The notes beneath the pieces are model-generated. The model saw nothing but the letters and a program-made list of their open reading frames with translations. It did no database searches and had not been told where the DNA came from. This document shows positions 1-9,355 of a DNA stretch of 64,000 nucleotides, one piece after another. Made by a program: the position numbers and the translations under genes. How positions within the stretch are numbered: the first letter of the stretch is position 1; each line of letters begins with the position of its first letter. This stretch comes from Mesorhizobium sp. Root102 (GTDB taxonomy: Bacteria > Pseudomonadota > Alphaproteobacteria > Rhizobiales > Rhizobiaceae), in assembly GCF_001425625.1 (NCBI RefSeq), contig NZ_LMCP01000001.1, positions 559,430-623,429 on the forward strand, given 5' to 3'.

Positions 1-500
1 CGGACATGCTCCGATATCATCATCTGCCGCTCTTCCGGCGAGCGGAAGGCAAGCAGCACGTGCCCCGACCCGGTGTCGAACAGGCTGATGTGCGAGCCGA
101 CCCGGATCGATATGCCCCAATAGTTCGGCGCCTCCTGCTGACCGATGACGACGGCAGAACCACGATCAAAAACAACGAGTTGGTTGGCCTGCTGCGAAGT
201 CTCGGCCAGTTCGCGCATCAGCGGCGTGGCGTAGGAAACCAGCCGCCGCACCGGAGCATGCAACTGCGCCAGGCCGAACAGCTTGAGCGTCAGCGAATAG
301 CGGTCGCCGTCGAGCCTGGTGACGTAGCCGCGCCGCACCAGCCGGTCCAGCATGCGGTAGAATTCGTTGGGGCTGCGGTCGAGTTTCTTGGCGATTTCGG
401 CCTGCGTCAGACCGCCATCAACGCCCGCCAGCAGTTCGAGGATATCGAGCCCCTTGTCGAGCGCCGGCGCGCGATAACGCTCGTCTTCGCTGTCGTCCAT
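1..500 (-). CDS. IclR-family transcriptional regulator (C-terminus cut by window edge)
   Basis: Reading the minus strand from an ATG at 500 gives an uninterrupted frame to the window edge. The N-terminus is a winged helix of the IclR type: a short leader (MDDSEDERYRAPALDKGLDI), then LTQAEIAKKLDRSPNEFYRM as the recognition helix, a wing near RGYVTRLDG, and the start of the effector domain with FDRGSAVVIGQQ and ISLFDTGSGHVLLA. IclR proteins bind small sugar acids or aromatics and usually control the neighbouring divergent operon. This gene is divergent from the sugar ABC operon beginning at 669, so it probably regulates that operon. About 166 codons are visible of a usual 250 to 270. The family is clear; the ligand is unknown. 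Confidence 0.85.
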   Translation of the reverse strand, partial: MDDSEDERYRAPALDKGLDILELLAGVDGGLTQAEIAKKLDRSPNEFYRMLDRLVRRGYVTRLDGDRYSLTLKLFGLAQLHAPVRRLVSYATPLMRELAETSQQANQLVVFDRGSAVVIGQQEAPNYWGISIRVGSHISLFDTGSGHVLLAFRSPEERQMMISEHV

Positions 501-527
501 GACTCATCCCTCCAGTGAATTTCACCC

Positions 528-604
528 TTCATATACGCAGCAACGCGTCCGGCGGAAACAAATTTCGCCTTGACGTATCCATGAATGTTTTGTTTGTATA
601 TGAA
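528..604. promoter_or_regulatory. Divergent promoter region with inverted repeat (putative IclR operator)
   Basis: The intergenic region between the IclR gene and the ABC operon holds a perfect 9-bp inverted repeat, TTCATATAC at 528-536 and GTATATGAA at 596-604. A possible -35 box TTGACG lies at 570-575, with a weak AT-rich -10 near 593-599. Such arms beside a divergent regulator fit an operator pair, but this is inference from position and symmetry only. Confidence 0.35.
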
Positions 605-668
605 TGTAGCACTTCTTGTCATCAGACGAGTTGCGGTCGCCGCTGAGGCGCACCAAGGGAGGATACCA

Positions 669-1988
669 ATGAACAGACTGCTTTCCGGCGTGTCCGCCGG
701 CGCATTGTTGCTTGCATTCAGTGCAAGCGCTGCCCTTGCCGGCGACCTGCCCGGTAAGTTCGAAGGCGTGACCGTCGACGTGAAGCTGATCGGCGGCCAG
801 CAATATGAAAAACTCTACGAGCGCATTCCCGAATGGGAAAAGGCGACCGGCGCCAAGGTCAACATCCTGACCAAGAAGAACGGCTTCGACATCGACAAGG
901 AGCTCAAGTCCGACATCGCTTCGGGCAGCACCAACTGGTGCGTCGGCTGGAACCATTCATCCTTCGCGCCGCAATATACGGGCCTCTACACCGACCTGAG
1001 CAAATTGCTGCCCAAGGCAGAGATAGACGCCTTCGTGCCGTCGACCATCAAGTCGGCTACCATCGACGGCAAGCTGGAGATGCTGCCGCGCGCCCAGTTC
1101 GACGTTTCAGCGCTCTACTACCAGAAAAGCCTGTACGAGAACGCCGACAACAAGACCAAGTTCAAGGCGAAATACGGCTATGACCTGGTGCCGCCGGACA
1201 CGTGGAAGGAAGTCACCGACCAGGCCGAGTTCTTCGCCAATCCGCCCAATTTCTACGGCACGCAGTTCGCCGGCAAGGAAGAGGCGATCAACGGCCGCTT
1301 CTTCGAGATGGTCGTCGCCGAGGGCGGCGAGTATCTCGACAAGGACGGCAAGCCGGTCTTCAATTCCGAGGCTGGCGTCCGGGCGCTCGACTGGTTCGTC
1401 AACCTCTACAAGGCCAAGGCCGTGCCAGCCGGAACCACCAATTATCTCTGGGACGATCTCGGCCAGGGCTTTGCTTCGGGCACCGTCGCCATCAATCTCG
1501 ACTGGCCGGGATGGGCCGGCTTCTTCAACGATCCGAAATCGTCGAAGGTCGCCGGCAATGTCGGCGTCAAGGTCGCGCCTAAGGGCTCTTCGGGCAAGCG
1601 CACCGGCTGGTCCGGTTTCCATGGCTTCTCGGTGACCGAGAACTGCCCCCACAAGGAGGCCGCGGCTTCCCTGGTTTGGTGGCTGACCAACGAAGACAGC
1701 CAGAAGTTGGAGGCCGCCGCAGGTCCGCTGCCGACCCGCACCGCGGTCTGGGACTGGGACCTGAAGCAGGCCGAAAACGATCCTTACAAGAAGGAGGTTC
1801 TTACCGCCTTCCAGGAGGAGGCCAAGCACGCCTTTGCCGTGCCGCAGACGCCTGAATGGATCGAGATCTCGAACGCCGTCTATCCCGAGCTACAGGCGGC
1901 GATCCTCGGCGACAAGACGTCGAAGCAGGCACTGGATGAAGCTGCCGTCAAGGCGACGCAAATCCTCCAGGACGCAGGCAAGCTGTAG
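669..1988 (+). CDS. Sugar ABC transporter substrate-binding protein (family 1)
   Basis: This is a periplasmic binding protein for a sugar or sugar derivative, 439 residues long as usual for the family-1 (MalE/UgpB-like) group. I start it at the ATG at 669, which follows the Shine-Dalgarno AAGGGAGG, and not at the longer in-frame start at 585. From 669 the protein opens with a standard signal peptide (MNRLLSGVSAGALLLAFSAS, cleavage after ALA near residue 24). The body has the tryptophan- and aspartate-rich pattern of these proteins (WDDLGQGFASGTVAINLDWPG near the middle). It heads an operon with two permeases and an ATPase. The ligand cannot be read directly. The downstream acid-sugar dehydratase and mutarotase suggest a hexose, deoxyhexose or uronate. 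Confidence 0.88.
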   Translation: MNRLLSGVSAGALLLAFSASAALAGDLPGKFEGVTVDVKLIGGQQYEKLYERIPEWEKATGAKVNILTKKNGFDIDKELKSDIASGSTNWCVGWNHSSFAPQYTGLYTDLSKLLPKAEIDAFVPSTIKSATIDGKLEMLPRAQFDVSALYYQKSLYENADNKTKFKAKYGYDLVPPDTWKEVTDQAEFFANPPNFYGTQFAGKEEAINGRFFEMVVAEGGEYLDKDGKPVFNSEAGVRALDWFVNLYKAKAVPAGTTNYLWDDLGQGFASGTVAINLDWPGWAGFFNDPKSSKVAGNVGVKVAPKGSSGKRTGWSGFHGFSVTENCPHKEAAASLVWWLTNEDSQKLEAAAGPLPTRTAVWDWDLKQAENDPYKKEVLTAFQEEAKHAFAVPQTPEWIEISNAVYPELQAAILGDKTSKQALDEAAVKATQILQDAGKL

Positions 1989-2006
1989 AAACCACTCCCG
2001 AGGCTG

Positions 2007-2031
2007 CCTCCCCCATCATGAATGGGGGAGG
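2007..2031 (+). promoter_or_regulatory. Stem-loop after substrate-binding-protein gene
   Basis: A perfect 10-bp stem (CCTCCCCCAT at 2007-2016, ATGGGGGAGG at 2022-2031) encloses a 5-nt loop. There is no U-tract, so it is more likely an mRNA-stabilising or attenuating hairpin that lets the binding protein be made in excess of the membrane parts than a full terminator. Confidence 0.6.
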
Positions 2032-2123
2032 TGATCGCGTTTCGCGGGATGCAGGCGGTTTACGCTAACCTTCGCTCCCGGCCCACGCAGCGCCGTCCAA
2101 ATGCAAGCACCTCAAGGATTCTG

Positions 2124-3020
2124 ATGAAGGGCTTCAAGCCATCCGCGCCATTCCTGCTGCTGCTTCCGGCCACGATCGTGCTGGCGGCGGTTGTCGTGAT
2201 CCCGCTGTTGCTATCGCTCTATTCCAGCTTCACGCCTTTCCGCCTGACGCGACCCGAAACGTTCTACGTCTTCATCGGCATCCGGAACTATATTTCGATC
2301 CTGTCCAACACCGATTTCTGGTGGGCCTTCGGCCGCACGGTGCTGCTGCTGACCATCGCGCTCAATCTTGAAATGCTGCTCGGCCTCGGCCTCGCGATGC
2401 TGGTCGAGAAGGCGACGCGCGGCCAGCGCATCCTGCGCACGCTGATGATGTTTCCGATGATGTTCTCGCCGATCCTCGTCGGCTTCCAGTTCAAGTTCAT
2501 GTTCAATGACAATATTGGCCTGGTGAACAATGCCCTGCAGTCGCTCGGCATCACGCAAGACGCCATACCGTGGCTGATCGAGGGCCATCTCGCCTTCATC
2601 GCCATCTCGATCGCCGAGATATGGTCGTCGACCGCGATCTTCGCCATCCTGATCCTCGCCGGTCTGCTCGCCATGCCCAAGGAGCCGATCGAGGCGGCGC
2701 GGGTCGACGGCTGCACGCCGTGGCAGACGTTCCGCTATGTGACGTGGCCGTTCGTCATGCCTTTCGCCTACATCGCCATGACCATCCGCTCGCTCGACGT
2801 GGCGCGCGCCTATGACATCGTCAAGATCATGACCGATGGTGGACCGGCGGGCCGCACAGAGCTGTTGTGGACGCTGGTGGCGCGCACCGCCTACAGCGAC
2901 GGGCGCATGGGTATGGCCAACGCCATGGCCTATTTCTCGATCCTGCTGTCGATCGCCTTCACCGTCTACTTCTTCAACAAGCTCGCCGCGGCGCGCACGC
3001 AGATCGGTGCGGAGTGGTGA
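2124..3020 (+). CDS. Sugar ABC transporter permease 1 (MalF/UgpA type)
   Basis: This is an inner-membrane permease of 298 residues with about six hydrophobic segments; the first (APFLLLLPATIVLAAVVVIP) follows a short basic N-terminus. The cytoplasmic EAA loop that contacts the ATPase is visible near residues 188-205 (EAARVDGCTPWQTF). I chose the ATG at 2124 because AAGGA precedes it by about 5 nt and it leaves a normal N-terminus; the frame is open from 2022 but that part is not membrane-protein-like. It is followed at once by the second permease, whose ATG lies 3 nt after this stop codon. Confidence 0.85.
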   Translation: MKGFKPSAPFLLLLPATIVLAAVVVIPLLLSLYSSFTPFRLTRPETFYVFIGIRNYISILSNTDFWWAFGRTVLLLTIALNLEMLLGLGLAMLVEKATRGQRILRTLMMFPMMFSPILVGFQFKFMFNDNIGLVNNALQSLGITQDAIPWLIEGHLAFIAISIAEIWSSTAIFAILILAGLLAMPKEPIEAARVDGCTPWQTFRYVTWPFVMPFAYIAMTIRSLDVARAYDIVKIMTDGGPAGRTELLWTLVARTAYSDGRMGMANAMAYFSILLSIAFTVYFFNKLAAARTQIGAEW

Positions 3021-3022
3021 AG

Positions 3023-3889
3023 ATGGACGAGAATTCTTCCGCCCGCCTGAAGCGCCGCCTGCTCAGCGTGGTCTATCGCATCGGCCTGTTCCTGGCGATG
3101 CTGACGATCTGCCTGCCGGGCCTGTGGATCGTCATCTCGTCGCTGCGGCCGACCGTCGAGATCATGGCCAAGCCGCCGGTGTGGATCCCGCAGGAGATTT
3201 CGTTCGACGCCTATGTCTCGATGTTCAGCGGCATCGGCAAGGGTGGCATCCCTGTCATCGAATATTTCCGCAACTCGCTGATCATCTCGGTGACCTCGAC
3301 GGTCATTGCGGTGGCCATCGGCATGGCCGGCGGCTATGCCTTCGCGCGCTACCGCTTCCGCGGCAAGTCCAGCGTGTTCCTTGGCCTGATGCTGACGCGC
3401 ACGGTGCCCGGCATCGCGCTCTCGCTGCCGCTGTTCTTCCTCTACGTGCGGCTTGGCATCATCGACACGCATTTCGGGCTGATCCTTGCCTATGTCGCGC
3501 TCAACGTGCCGTTCACCATCTGGCTGATCGACGGCTTCTTCCGTCAGGTGCCTAAGGATCTCGCGGAAGCGGCACAGATCGATGGCTGCACGCGCTGGCA
3601 GGCTTTCTGGCAGGTCGAGTTTCCGCTCGCCGGGCCGGGCATCGCGTCGGCCGCGATCTTCGCCTTCCTGACCTGCTGGAACGAGTTCGCGCTGGCCTCG
3701 CAGCTGACCCGGTCGGTAAGCGCCAAGACGCTGCCGGTCGGCCTGCTCGACTACACCGCCGAGTTCACCATCGACTGGCGCGGCATGTGCGCGCTCGCCG
3801 TGGTGATGATCATCCCGGCGCTCACCCTCACCTACATCGTCCAGAAACACCTTGTCGGGGGCCTGACCTCCGGCGCGGTGAAAGGCTGA
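3023..3889 (+). CDS. Sugar ABC transporter permease 2 (MalG/UgpE type)
   Basis: This is the second membrane subunit, 288 residues, with an EAA loop AEAAQIDGCTRWQAF near residue 181 and a C-terminal segment ending in GLTSGAVKG, which is typical of MalG-like permeases. The chosen ATG at 3023 lies two bases after the upstream TGA, implying coupled translation. Longer frames upstream overlap permease 1 and are not credible. It forms a heterodimer with permease 1 and receives energy from the ATPase that begins 4 nt after its stop codon. Confidence 0.88.
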   Translation: MDENSSARLKRRLLSVVYRIGLFLAMLTICLPGLWIVISSLRPTVEIMAKPPVWIPQEISFDAYVSMFSGIGKGGIPVIEYFRNSLIISVTSTVIAVAIGMAGGYAFARYRFRGKSSVFLGLMLTRTVPGIALSLPLFFLYVRLGIIDTHFGLILAYVALNVPFTIWLIDGFFRQVPKDLAEAAQIDGCTRWQAFWQVEFPLAGPGIASAAIFAFLTCWNEFALASQLTRSVSAKTLPVGLLDYTAEFTIDWRGMCALAVVMIIPALTLTYIVQKHLVGGLTSGAVKG

Positions 3890-3893
3890 TCCA

Positions 3894-4991
3894 ATGGCAA
3901 CCGTCTCCCTCTCCAAGCTAACCAAGCGCTACGGTAACATCGGGATCGTGCACGGCATCGATCTCGATATTGCCGACCGCGAGTTCATCGCGCTGGTCGG
4001 CCCGTCCGGCTGCGGCAAGTCGACGACGTTGCGCATGATCGCCGGACTGGAAGAGATCAGCGCCGGCTCGATAGAGATCGGCGGGCGCGTCGTCAACGAC
4101 CTGCCGCCACGCTCGCGAAACATCTCGATGGTGTTCCAATCCTACGCGCTCTACCCGCACATGACGGTGCGCGAGAATCTCGGCTTCTCGCTGAAGATCG
4201 CGGGGGCGGCCAAGGAAGACATGGAGCGCCGGGTCGCCGAGGCCTCGGCCATCCTCGGCCTCGACACGCTGCTGGACCGCCGCCCGTCGCAACTGTCGGG
4301 CGGCCAGCGCCAGCGCGTCGCCATGGGCCGCGCCATCGTGCGCGACCCCGATGTGTTCCTGTTCGACGAGCCGCTTTCCAACCTCGACGCCAAATTGCGC
4401 ACGCAAATGCGCACCGAGATCAAGAAGCTGCATGCCAAGGTGCAGTCGACGGTGATCTACGTCACCCATGATCAGGTCGAAGCGATGACACTTGCCGACC
4501 GCATCGTCATCATGCGCGACGGCCATATCGAACAGGTCGGCACGCCTGACGAAGTTTTTCGGCGGCCGGCGACGCGCTTCGTCGCCGGCTTCATCGGCTC
4601 GCCGCCGATGAACCTGCACGAGGCGACGATCGATGACGGCCAGATGGTTTTCGCCAGCGGCGAAAGACTGCCACTGCCCGGCCAGTTCAAGGCCAATGTC
4701 GCGACTGGCGACAAGGTCGTGTTCGGACTGCGGCCGGACGACATCTATCCGACCGGGCATGGTATCAGCTCCGGGGGTGCTGCCGATGTCCATCAGATCG
4801 AACTGCCGATCACGGTCACCGAACCGCTCGGCAACGAGACGCTGGTATTCGTCGAATTCAACCGCGAAGACTGGGTGACACGCATGCTGAACCCGAGACC
4901 GCTGAGGCCGGGCGAGCGGATCGCCATGAGCCTCGACATGTCGCAGGCTCACCTGTTTGCCACTGAGACCGGAAAGACATTGCGGAGCTGA
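3894..4991 (+). CDS. Sugar ABC transporter ATP-binding protein (UgpC/MalK type)
   Basis: The protein is 365 residues, normal for the MalK/UgpC group. Walker A GPSGCGKST is at residues 36-44, the signature LSGGQRQR near 134, Walker B VFLFDEP near 155, and the H-loop histidine is in YVTHDQ. The C-terminal third is a TOBE regulatory domain. It hydrolyses ATP at the membrane for the two permeases just upstream. The operon continues 5 nt downstream with an enolase-superfamily enzyme, so transport and catabolism are co-expressed. Confidence 0.93.
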   Translation: MATVSLSKLTKRYGNIGIVHGIDLDIADREFIALVGPSGCGKSTTLRMIAGLEEISAGSIEIGGRVVNDLPPRSRNISMVFQSYALYPHMTVRENLGFSLKIAGAAKEDMERRVAEASAILGLDTLLDRRPSQLSGGQRQRVAMGRAIVRDPDVFLFDEPLSNLDAKLRTQMRTEIKKLHAKVQSTVIYVTHDQVEAMTLADRIVIMRDGHIEQVGTPDEVFRRPATRFVAGFIGSPPMNLHEATIDDGQMVFASGERLPLPGQFKANVATGDKVVFGLRPDDIYPTGHGISSGGAADVHQIELPITVTEPLGNETLVFVEFNREDWVTRMLNPRPLRPGERIAMSLDMSQAHLFATETGKTLRS

Positions 4992-4996
4992 TCGGC

Positions 4997-6109
4997 ATGG
5001 CCAGAATCGAGAAAGTCGAACTGCGGATGGTGGACCTTGTGCCCAAGGTCAAGCGCACCGACGCGATCCAGAGCTTCGTCAGCCAGGAAACGCCGATCAT
5101 CACGATCACCGATTCCGACGGCGCGGTCGGCACCGGCTACAGCTACACGATCGGCACTGGCGGTTCGTCGGTGATGCGGCTCCTGTCCGATCATCTGGTG
5201 CCGCGCCTGATCGGCCGCGACCCCGACATGATCGAGGCGATCTGGCACGATCTCGAATTCGCCACCCATGCCACCACCATCGGAGCGATCACGGCCATCG
5301 CGATCGCGGCGATCGATACCGCACTTTGGGATCTGCGGGCGAAAAAGCAGAACCTGCCGCTGTGGAAGCTGGCCGGCGGCGCCAAGGATCGCTGCCCGCT
5401 CTACACGACCGAGGGCGGCTGGCTGCACATCGAGACGCAGGCGCTGGTCGACGACGCGCTGGGCGCAAAGGCCAAGGGCTTTCGCGGCTCGAAGGTGAAG
5501 ATCGGCAGGCCGCACGGCTCGGAAGATCTTGCCCGCCTGTCGGCGGTGCGAAAGGCGGTCGGCGACGGCTACGAGATCATGACCGACGCCAATCAGGGAT
5601 TTTCGATCGACGAGGCGATCCGGCGCGCCGCAAGGCTGCGTGAGCTCGACCTCGCCTGGATCGAGGAGCCGCTGCCGGCCGACGACATCGACGGGCATGT
5701 GCGATTGTCGAACTCGACGCCGACGCCGATTGCGATTGGCGAGTCGCTCTACTCCATCCGCCATTTCCGTGAATACATGCAGAAAGGCGCTTGCTCGATC
5801 GTCCAGGTCGATGTCGGCCGCATCGGCGGCATCACACCCTGGCTCAAGATCGCGCACGCGGCGGAGGCCTTCGACATTCCGGTCTGTCCGCATTTCCTGA
5901 TGGAGCTGCATGTCAGCCTGACCTGCGCTGTTCAGAACGGCCGATATGTCGAGTACATTCCGCAACTCGACCAGTTAACTGGCAAGCATATGCGCATCGA
6001 GGATGGCCAGGCGCTGGCGCCCGACGAGCCGGGCATCGGCATCGACTGGGACTGGGACGCGGTCAAGGCCATGAGCATCGCCGAATTCACCACGGCGATC
6101 ACCAGATAG
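4997..6109 (+). CDS. Mandelate racemase/muconate lactonizing family protein, probable sugar-acid dehydratase
   Basis: This is an enolase-superfamily enzyme of 370 residues. The catalytic KxK pair (SKVKIG) is near residue 165. Metal ligands are the aspartate of TDANQGF near 195, the glutamate of WIEEPL near 221 and the glutamate of IAIGESL near 247. The general-acid histidine is in CPHF near 297. Family members with this layout dehydrate aldonates or aldarates to 2-keto-3-deoxy acids, or epimerise acid sugars. Its place between a sugar ABC transporter and a mutarotase supports sugar-acid dehydration. Substrate specificity cannot be decided from the sequence alone. Confidence 0.85.
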   Translation: MARIEKVELRMVDLVPKVKRTDAIQSFVSQETPIITITDSDGAVGTGYSYTIGTGGSSVMRLLSDHLVPRLIGRDPDMIEAIWHDLEFATHATTIGAITAIAIAAIDTALWDLRAKKQNLPLWKLAGGAKDRCPLYTTEGGWLHIETQALVDDALGAKAKGFRGSKVKIGRPHGSEDLARLSAVRKAVGDGYEIMTDANQGFSIDEAIRRAARLRELDLAWIEEPLPADDIDGHVRLSNSTPTPIAIGESLYSIRHFREYMQKGACSIVQVDVGRIGGITPWLKIAHAAEAFDIPVCPHFLMELHVSLTCAVQNGRYVEYIPQLDQLTGKHMRIEDGQALAPDEPGIGIDWDWDAVKAMSIAEFTTAITR

Positions 6110-6118
6110 GAGACGGGC

Positions 6119-6448
6119 ATGCGGCGGATGGGAATGGTTCTGGGGCTGAAGCCGGAAAAGGTCGAGGAGTATGTCCGCCTGCATGCCGCCGTGTGGCCTG
6201 ACGTGCTGACGATGATCTCGGCCTGCAACATCAAGAATTATTCGATCTACCTGAAGCGGCCGGAGAACCTGTTGTTCAGCACATTCGAATACCACGGTAG
6301 CGACTACGAAGCCGACATGGCCAAGATGGCGGCCGACCCGAAGACGCAAGAATGGTGGGCTGTCTGCATGCCTTGCCAGGAGCCGCTGGCGACGCGCAAG
6401 GAAGGCGAGTGGTGGGCCGAGATGGATGAGGTCTTCCATCATGACTGA
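6119..6448 (+). CDS. L-rhamnose mutarotase-like protein
   Basis: This is a small ferredoxin-like alpha/beta-barrel protein, 109 residues, the usual RhaM length. The RhaM pattern is visible: the catalytic-type histidine H22 in RLHAAVWPDV, the NYSIYLKRPENLLFSTFEY strands, and the WW pair in TQEWWAVC. RhaM proteins interconvert alpha and beta anomers of L-rhamnose or related 6-deoxy or other sugars. No rhamnose isomerase or rhamnulokinase is nearby, so the substrate may be another sugar that is handled oxidatively. Its stop overlaps the start of the next gene. Confidence 0.82.
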   Translation: MRRMGMVLGLKPEKVEEYVRLHAAVWPDVLTMISACNIKNYSIYLKRPENLLFSTFEYHGSDYEADMAKMAADPKTQEWWAVCMPCQEPLATRKEGEWWAEMDEVFHHD

Positions 6449-7517
6449 AGGCGGTTTCGACCCTGCCTTGCTCGTCCAGTCCTGGCCCAAACCCTCCAAG
6501 CCCCGGCCGATAGTCACCTTCGGCGCCGGATCGATCGTCGGCGACGCGCATTTCCCGGCCTACCGGAAAGCAGGTTTTCCGGTCGCCGGCCTCTACGATC
6601 CGGACCACGCCAGAGCTGAAAAACTGGCCAGCCAATGGGGTGTGACAGCCTTTCGCTCGGCCGAGGAGGCTGCTGCCGTCGAGGGTGCGATCTTCGATCT
6701 CGCCACGCCGCCGTCGCGTCATGCCGATGTGCTGAAATCCTTGCCCAATGGCGCGGTGGCGCTGATCCAGAAGCCGATGGGCAGCAACCTTGCCGAGGCG
6801 ACGGCGATCCTCGAAATCTGCCGCGCCATGAAGCTGCATGCGGCGGTGAACTTCCAGCTGCGCTTCGCACCGATGATGCTGGCGCTCAAGGACGCCATCG
6901 CCAAGGGTTGGCTCGGCGAGGTCGTCGACTTCGACGCCTGGCTGGCGCTGGCGACGCCGTGGGAGCTGTGGGAATTCCTGCTCAAGGCGCCACGCGTCGA
7001 GATCGCCATGCACTCAATCCACTATCTCGACTTGATCCGGCAGTTGCTCGGCGACCCCAGAGGTGTCCACGCCAAGACGCTTGGCCATCCCAACCATGCC
7101 GTGGCGCAGACGCGCACCAGTGCCATTCTCGACTATGGCGACACCGTGCGCTGCGCCCTGTCGATCAATCATGACCACAAGTTCGGCCGCCGGCACCAGG
7201 CCTGCGAGTTCCGCATCTGTGGCACCGAGGGCGCCGCCTATCTCAAGCTCGGCCTCAATCTCGACTATCCCACAGGCGAACCGGATGTGCTGGAGATCCA
7301 TCCGAAAGGCGGAACGGACTGGGTCGCGGTGCCGCTCGCCGGCGAGTGGTTCCCCGACGCCTTCGTTGGCCGCATGGCCAATGTCCAGCGTTTTGCTATC
7401 GGAGAAGATGCTACGCTGATCAGTCCAGTTGAGGATGCGTGGAGCACGATGGCGCTGGTCGAGGCCGCCTATCAGTCGAGTGCGGCACCAGCGACACCGA
7501 TCGCGGAAAGACCCTGA
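6441..7517 (+). CDS. Gfo/Idh/MocA family oxidoreductase
   Basis: This is an NAD(P)-dependent sugar dehydrogenase of 358 residues. The N-terminal Rossmann fold begins at [14 protein letters not shown], and the family's catalytic-lysine motif appears as QKPMG. The C-terminal alpha/beta domain carries [14 protein letters not shown], the usual substrate-site histidine region. The ATG at 6441 overlaps the end of the mutarotase gene (coding ends at 6448), so the two are translationally coupled; the longer start at 6426 lies inside that gene. It probably oxidises the imported sugar or a derivative to a lactone or keto-sugar. Confidence 0.85.
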   Translation: MTEGGFDPALLVQSWPKPSKPRPIVTFGAGSIVGDAHFPAYRKAGFPVAGLYDPDHARAEKLASQWGVTAFRSAEEAAAVEGAIFDLATPPSRHADVLKSLPNGAVALIQKPMGSNLAEATAILEICRAMKLHAAVNFQLRFAPMMLALKDAIAKGWLGEVVDFDAWLALATPWELWEFLLKAPRVEIAMHSIHYLDLIRQLLGDPRGVHAKTLGHPNHAVAQTRTSAILDYGDTVRCALSINHDHKFGRRHQACEFRICGTEGAAYLKLGLNLDYPTGEPDVLEIHPKGGTDWVAVPLAGEWFPDAFVGRMANVQRFAIGEDATLISPVEDAWSTMALVEAAYQSSAAPATPIAERP

Positions 7518-7969
7518 TGGAACAGATCCAGTATTTCGAGGACTACGAGATCGGCTCCTCGCGCCTCACCGGCGGCCGCACCATCACCGAGACCGACTTC
7601 ATCGTCCATGCCGGCCACACCGGCGATTTCTTCCCGCACCACATGGACGCCGAGTTCATGAAGACGACGCCATTCGGCCAGCGCATTGCGCATGGCACGC
7701 TGGTGTTCTCGGTCGGCATCGGGCTGACGGCAACCGTCATCAACCCCGTCGCGTTTTCCTATGGCTATGATCGGCTGCGCTTCATCAAGCCGGTGTTCAT
7801 CGGCGACACGATCCGCACGCGCACCACCATCGCGGCCAAGGAAGACGATCCGAAGCGGCCGGGTTCAGGGCGGGTGATCGAGCGCTGCGAGGTGATCAAC
7901 CAGCGCGGTGACGTGGTGCTCGCGGCCGACCACATCTACATCGTCGAACGCAGGCCGGCGCAGGGCTGA
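7517..7969 (+). CDS. MaoC-like hot-dog dehydratase
   Basis: This is a 150-residue single hot-dog-fold protein. The hydratase-2 motif is visible around [18 protein letters not shown], followed by [20 protein letters not shown], the classic MaoC helix region. The ATG at 7517 overlaps the upstream TGA (TGATG). MaoC-like proteins hydrate or dehydrate enoyl-CoA thioesters, but small versions also occur in sugar-acid operons without a proven role. This is the last gene of the operon and converges on a GntR gene. Its job in the pathway is unclear. Confidence 0.82.
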   Translation: MEQIQYFEDYEIGSSRLTGGRTITETDFIVHAGHTGDFFPHHMDAEFMKTTPFGQRIAHGTLVFSVGIGLTATVINPVAFSYGYDRLRFIKPVFIGDTIRTRTTIAAKEDDPKRPGSGRVIERCEVINQRGDVVLAADHIYIVERRPAQG

Positions 7970-7999
7970 AGCCCATCGCAATGCCCGTGAGCCACGCCG

Positions 8000-8679
8000 T
8001 CAGGATTTTCGCGACAGGCCATCTTCCCTGATTGCGCTGACCAGCGTCTCGCTTCCTTCGCGCAGATGCTGCCTCAGAATTCTTGTGGCCTTGTCGCCAT
8101 CGCGCCGCCGACAGGCGGCCAGCAGGTCGCGATGCTCCGTCTGCGAGCGGTTGCGATAGTCCAGGTTCGACAGCAGGATGCGGACGTAGCGATCGGCTGC
8201 ATTGTGGTGGGCCTCGATCAGGCTGAGCAGTCGATGGTTGCCGCAGGCGTCGTAGAGAGCCAGATGAAAGTCCCCGTTCAGGGCCCCCAACGGCCGACAT
8301 TGCGCTCCGCATCGATCTGATCGAGCACCTGTTCCGCCTCATCGAGCTTCTCGTCGGCGAGGCTGGGTACCGAGAGCCGGAGCGCCTCGCTTTCGAGCAG
8401 TTCGCGCAGGGCGTAGATTTCACTGATCTCGACGCTGTCCATCCGGGCGACCTGCGCGCCCTTTGTCGGGTGGATGGAAACAATGCCCTCGGCTTCAAGC
8501 TGGCGAAGGGCATCACGAATGGGCATCCGGCTGAAGCCGAGCTGCTCGGCCACCTCGTCCTGGCGCAGCGGAGTGCCTGCCTTGATGGTTCCATTGGCAA
8601 TGGCCTCGCGCAGGACATTGGCGACCTGCTCGGCCACGGTCCGCGGTCCCTGCATCACGCTTTCCGCAAATCCTCGCAA
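8000..8679 (-). pseudogene. GntR (FadR subfamily) regulator with one-base frameshift
   Basis: The first part (start near 8679 or the ATG at 8655) encodes a GntR winged helix: REAIANGTIKAGTPLRQDEV, then LGFSRMPIRDALRQLEAEG and an FCD-domain start with ALRELLESEALR. After DQIDAERNVGRWG the frame closes. The expected continuation (ALNGDFHLALYDACGN, ending near GLSRKS) lies in the next frame down to 8000. The break falls at a run of five C on the plus strand (8284-8288), and adding one base restores a normal gene of about 227 codons. It is either a real inactivating mutation or a sequencing error in a homopolymer. Confidence 0.75.
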
Positions 8680-8779
8680 CCGACGCTCCCGTTCACATGG
8701 TGCCAGCGGAACCGAAGACTCCCCGAGTGGCTATAAGTATGCCCGTATACGCACACATTCAGCATCATTTTCGAGACTT

Positions 8780-9355
8780 GCCCGACCGAACGTGGCCGCT
8801 AACCTGCACGCCATCCTCGGCGCGCCGCAGCCGGCCATCGCCTCCGGCTTGCCGATGAAGGGCTGATCGACATCCTGGCGCAGCGCGGCAGCTTCGTCGC
8901 GCCGATCCGGGTGAGCGACGTCGAGGAAGCGCAGTTCATTCGCGAGGCGCTCGAGGTCTCCGTCGTGCAGAGACTGGACGGCCACGGCTCCGGCGGCTTG
9001 ATCGCGGCAGGCAGGGTGAACCTTGCCCAGCAGGCCAAGGCGGTGGCCGAGGGCGACCGCGAGCTGTTCCTCGAACTCGACGAGGCCTTCCATCGCAACC
9101 TGTGCGAAGAGGCCGGCCTGCCCAAGAGCTGGCGGGTGATCCAGGTGGTCAAGCTGCAGATGGACCGTGTGCGCTATCTGAGCCTGCCCGAGCCCGGATA
9201 CTTGGAAACGCTGCTCGCCCAGCATTTGGCGATCCTCGAGGCCGTGGAAATCGGCGAGGCAAAACAGGCAGGCGCGCGCATGGCGGCATCTGCGCGAAGT
9301 GTTGGGCACGGTGCAGCGGCTCAACGTCGCCCGTCCGGATCTCTTTGGCCAGTGA
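8780..9355 (+). pseudogene. Degraded GntR (FadR subfamily) regulator remnant
   Basis: From about 8803 one frame reads RLRLADEGLIDILAQRGSFV, a GntR wing, then an FCD domain (EEAQFIREALEVSVVQRL, LDEAFHRNLCEEAGLPKSW, DRVRYLSLPEPGYLETLLAQ). The recognition helix is present only as a fragment (LGAPQPAIA) in another frame, so the N-terminus is disrupted. Near 9286 the frame shifts again; the natural ending, HLREVLGTVQRLNVARPDLF, continues in a different frame to a TGA at 9353-9355. With at least two frame breaks and no good start, this is a pseudogene. It is divergent from the other broken GntR gene. Confidence 0.7.
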
